This document shows positions 62,362 to 64,000 of a stretch of 64,000 nucleotides of DNA, piece by piece. A program made the position numbers and the translations under genes. Positions within the stretch are counted from its first letter, which is position 1. Each line of letters starts with the position of its first letter. The notes under the pieces were generated by a model, which saw nothing but the letters and a program-made list of their open reading frames with translations, was not told the origin of the DNA and did not search any database. The DNA comes from Escarpia spicata (Eukaryota; Annelida; Polychaeta; Sabellida; Siboglinidae), in contig OZ023206.1 in NCBI GenBank assembly GCA_963995525.1, positions 49,624,703-49,688,702 on the forward strand, in the 5' to 3' direction.

Positions 62362-62692
62362 ATGCTACTAGGACCGTGCCAGAAGTAGGCGTTTACTAGG
62401 ACCATGATAGAAGTAGGCGTCTACTTGGACCGTTTCAAGAGTAGAGGTCTACTAGGACAGTGTCAGGAGTAGGCGTCTACTAGGACCGTGTCAGAAATAG
62501 GCGTCTACTACGACCGTGTCGAGAGTAGGCGTCTACTTGGATCGTGCCAGAAGTAGGCGTCTACTAGGACCGTGCCAGAAATAGGCGTCTACTAGGATCG
62601 TGCCAGAAGTAGGCGTCTACTAGGACCTTGTCAAGAGTGGGCGTCTACAAGGACCGTGTCAGGAGTAGGCGTCTATTAGGGCCGTGCCAGCG
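62362..62692. repeat. 28-bp tandem repeat, about 11.5 copies (right)
   Basis: Reverse-complement counterpart of 48004-48382, with two units fewer. Confidence 0.93.
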
Positions 62693-63184
62693 ACATGCAC
62701 AATTATTGCACACTGATTTTAGCATTGCGGAAGCCGGGAAACAGTTGATGACGTTTAGTTTATTGGTTTATTGTAGCTTTGTTAATTGTGCTATGGCGTT
62801 GTCACTTCAGTTTTATATGAACTATACATCAGGGAAATTTAAAATGCAGAGAAAGAGCCAGGCAGCAGTCGACGGCGGTCATATACTGAAATTTGTTTTT
62901 GATCCAAACGTTTTTCGTCTAAATGAAATACGTAAAACTATTTACTTAATGTAACAAGAGACAGTACATATTAAAATATGAAGTATACCACATGGGTTAC
63001 ATAGTGATTAATAATTGTGTAAGAAATGGGAGTTAAAACGATATACAACGGATTATCGCTTGTTAACAGCGAATGTTAAAATGTCACAAGTCATTATTTC
63101 AAAAAACATTGCCTAAATGCACACAATCATGACTCGTCATCGCGAAAACAATGTGTTTAAGGTGCACGATTACCACAAACATTC

Positions 63185-63302
63185 TTAACAGCAAAGTGTT
63201 TCCCACTGCTTCAACTTGTGATCATCTGTCGGAAACAGGAAAAAAAGAACACGATTTGAAAAAACTCCGATGATTACAACCAAAAACAAAACATATCTCC
63301 AT
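63185..63302 (-). pseudogene. THAP-like zinc-finger fragment, right arm
   Basis: Mirror copy of 47384-47501, with the same frame break. Confidence 0.35.
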
Positions 63303-64000
63303 AATTTAAGCTGGCGTAAATGGAGTCGATGTCGCCAGATGACTCCAGATCGAAAACGAGGCGCGAGACTTGCAGGCCCTATTGAGAAAAGTAAATCGCT
63401 ACAGTGGCTCCGCCTACCAAGGGACCATATATGTATGCAAATTTACGCTGTAGCGGATATCTGAATCGGGCATCGTAGAGAGTAATGGCTTGGCAACCAC
63501 GTGACGTCGGTTGATTCCGGTAGTCATTGGCTATGGTTTTGGAAGCCATTTTGGTAGATCACAATCTTAAAGTTGCATTCTGATGTAAACAACCATTTTA
63601 AAGTATTTTAAGAAAGTGTCTATACAGTGTGAACAACATTTATTTATTTTGATCATACTTGCTACCATGTATGTCATTTTGTTATTATTATTATAATATC
63701 ACAATCAATCAATCAATAAATAAATACATCAATCAATCAATCAGTCACAGTACTGTTTTCTTTATCAAGAACATTACCCGGCATATTATATAAATAAGGA
63801 ATATACTTTATTTAAAAAACAAATATGGAACAGACAATCCGGGTTAAAAAGGGCGCATGTGTGGGTAAAAGCATTGGTTTCGTGTACAACATATGTTCGT
63901 CGGAAAGCAGAAGTAAATATCTGTTATTTTTTGGGATATTCTTTTCACTCGAATTTTCTTTTCCTCGACCCGGATTTTCAGCAACCTACGCCCCCTACGT

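Larger units (their letters stand above)
55011..64000. repeat. Right arm of the giant inverted repeat (continues past window)
   Basis: Mirror of 46687-54810. Differences include 26 versus 7 copies of the 46-bp unit, about two fewer 28-bp units, an 8-base insertion near 55102, and scattered substitutions. The end of the arm is not in the window. Confidence 0.92.

Noticed and set aside
62628..62954. 108-residue ORF (and mirror 47737-48063)
   Set aside because: It starts inside the 28-bp repeat, has no domain, and differs between arms without sign of coding constraint.

Overview
The window is eukaryotic DNA, most likely from an invertebrate metazoan. I cannot name the species. Supporting signs are an AT-rich background full of decayed non-LTR retrotransposons, long (CA)n/(CT)n microsatellites, tandem C2H2 zinc-finger arrays, THAP-like and P2X7-like cysteine clusters, and exons with GT/AG borders. 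There is no bacterial gene organisation.

Region 1 (1 to about 13.45 kb) is the most interesting part: a GC- and CpG-rich Polinton/Maverick (adintovirus-like) element that enters the window inside its integrase gene. On the + strand it carries integrase with a C-terminal chromodomain (5' end outside the window), a small membrane protein, a penton-like minor capsid protein, a basic core-like protein, the double-jelly-roll major capsid protein and an adenain-type cysteine protease. These are packed end to end, some overlapping. Convergent to them on the - strand is a protein-primed type B DNA polymerase, interrupted by one in-frame amber codon between polymerase motifs B and C. No FtsK/HerA-type packaging ATPase is visible; it could lie left of the window. 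Right of the polymerase, across repeat-rich DNA, is an accessory module: an RPA70-like single-stranded-DNA-binding protein (-), an unrecognised ORF (-) with short exon-like ORFs (-), and a good two-exon gene of unknown function (+). GGTGGTTTT-type repeats occur on both sides of this module (8.7-9.0 kb and 13.08-13.14 kb), so the element may extend to about 13.45 kb. The left terminal repeat is outside the window, so this cannot be proved here.

Region 2 (13.5-46 kb) is host DNA with scattered repeats: a P2X7-like cysteine cluster, a decayed DDE transposase (-), a C2H2 zinc-finger array at 22.4-24.0 kb with a frameshift and a nonsense codon, two decayed copies of one non-LTR retrotransposon (25.2-31.2 kb) with a foldback insertion in the second, fragments of other LINEs (21.3, 34.8-35.6 and 43.8-44.4 kb), and a second, 21-finger C2H2 array (38.8-40.6 kb) with internal block duplications and a one-base frameshift. 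The two zinc-finger loci are paralogous, upstream remnants included.

Region 3 (about 46.4-64.0 kb) is a giant inverted repeat whose arms meet at a 200-N gap flanked by (CT)n and (AG)n. Each arm carries, in mirror order, a THAP-like fragment, a 28-bp tandem repeat, a block of 0.2-0.5 kb exon-like units, a 46-bp tandem repeat (7 copies left, 26 right), an oppositely oriented block of the same units, and a terminal coding exon of an unrecognised gene. The arms differ by a few percent by eye. This fits either a real inverted duplication or two haplotypes joined head to head by the assembler.
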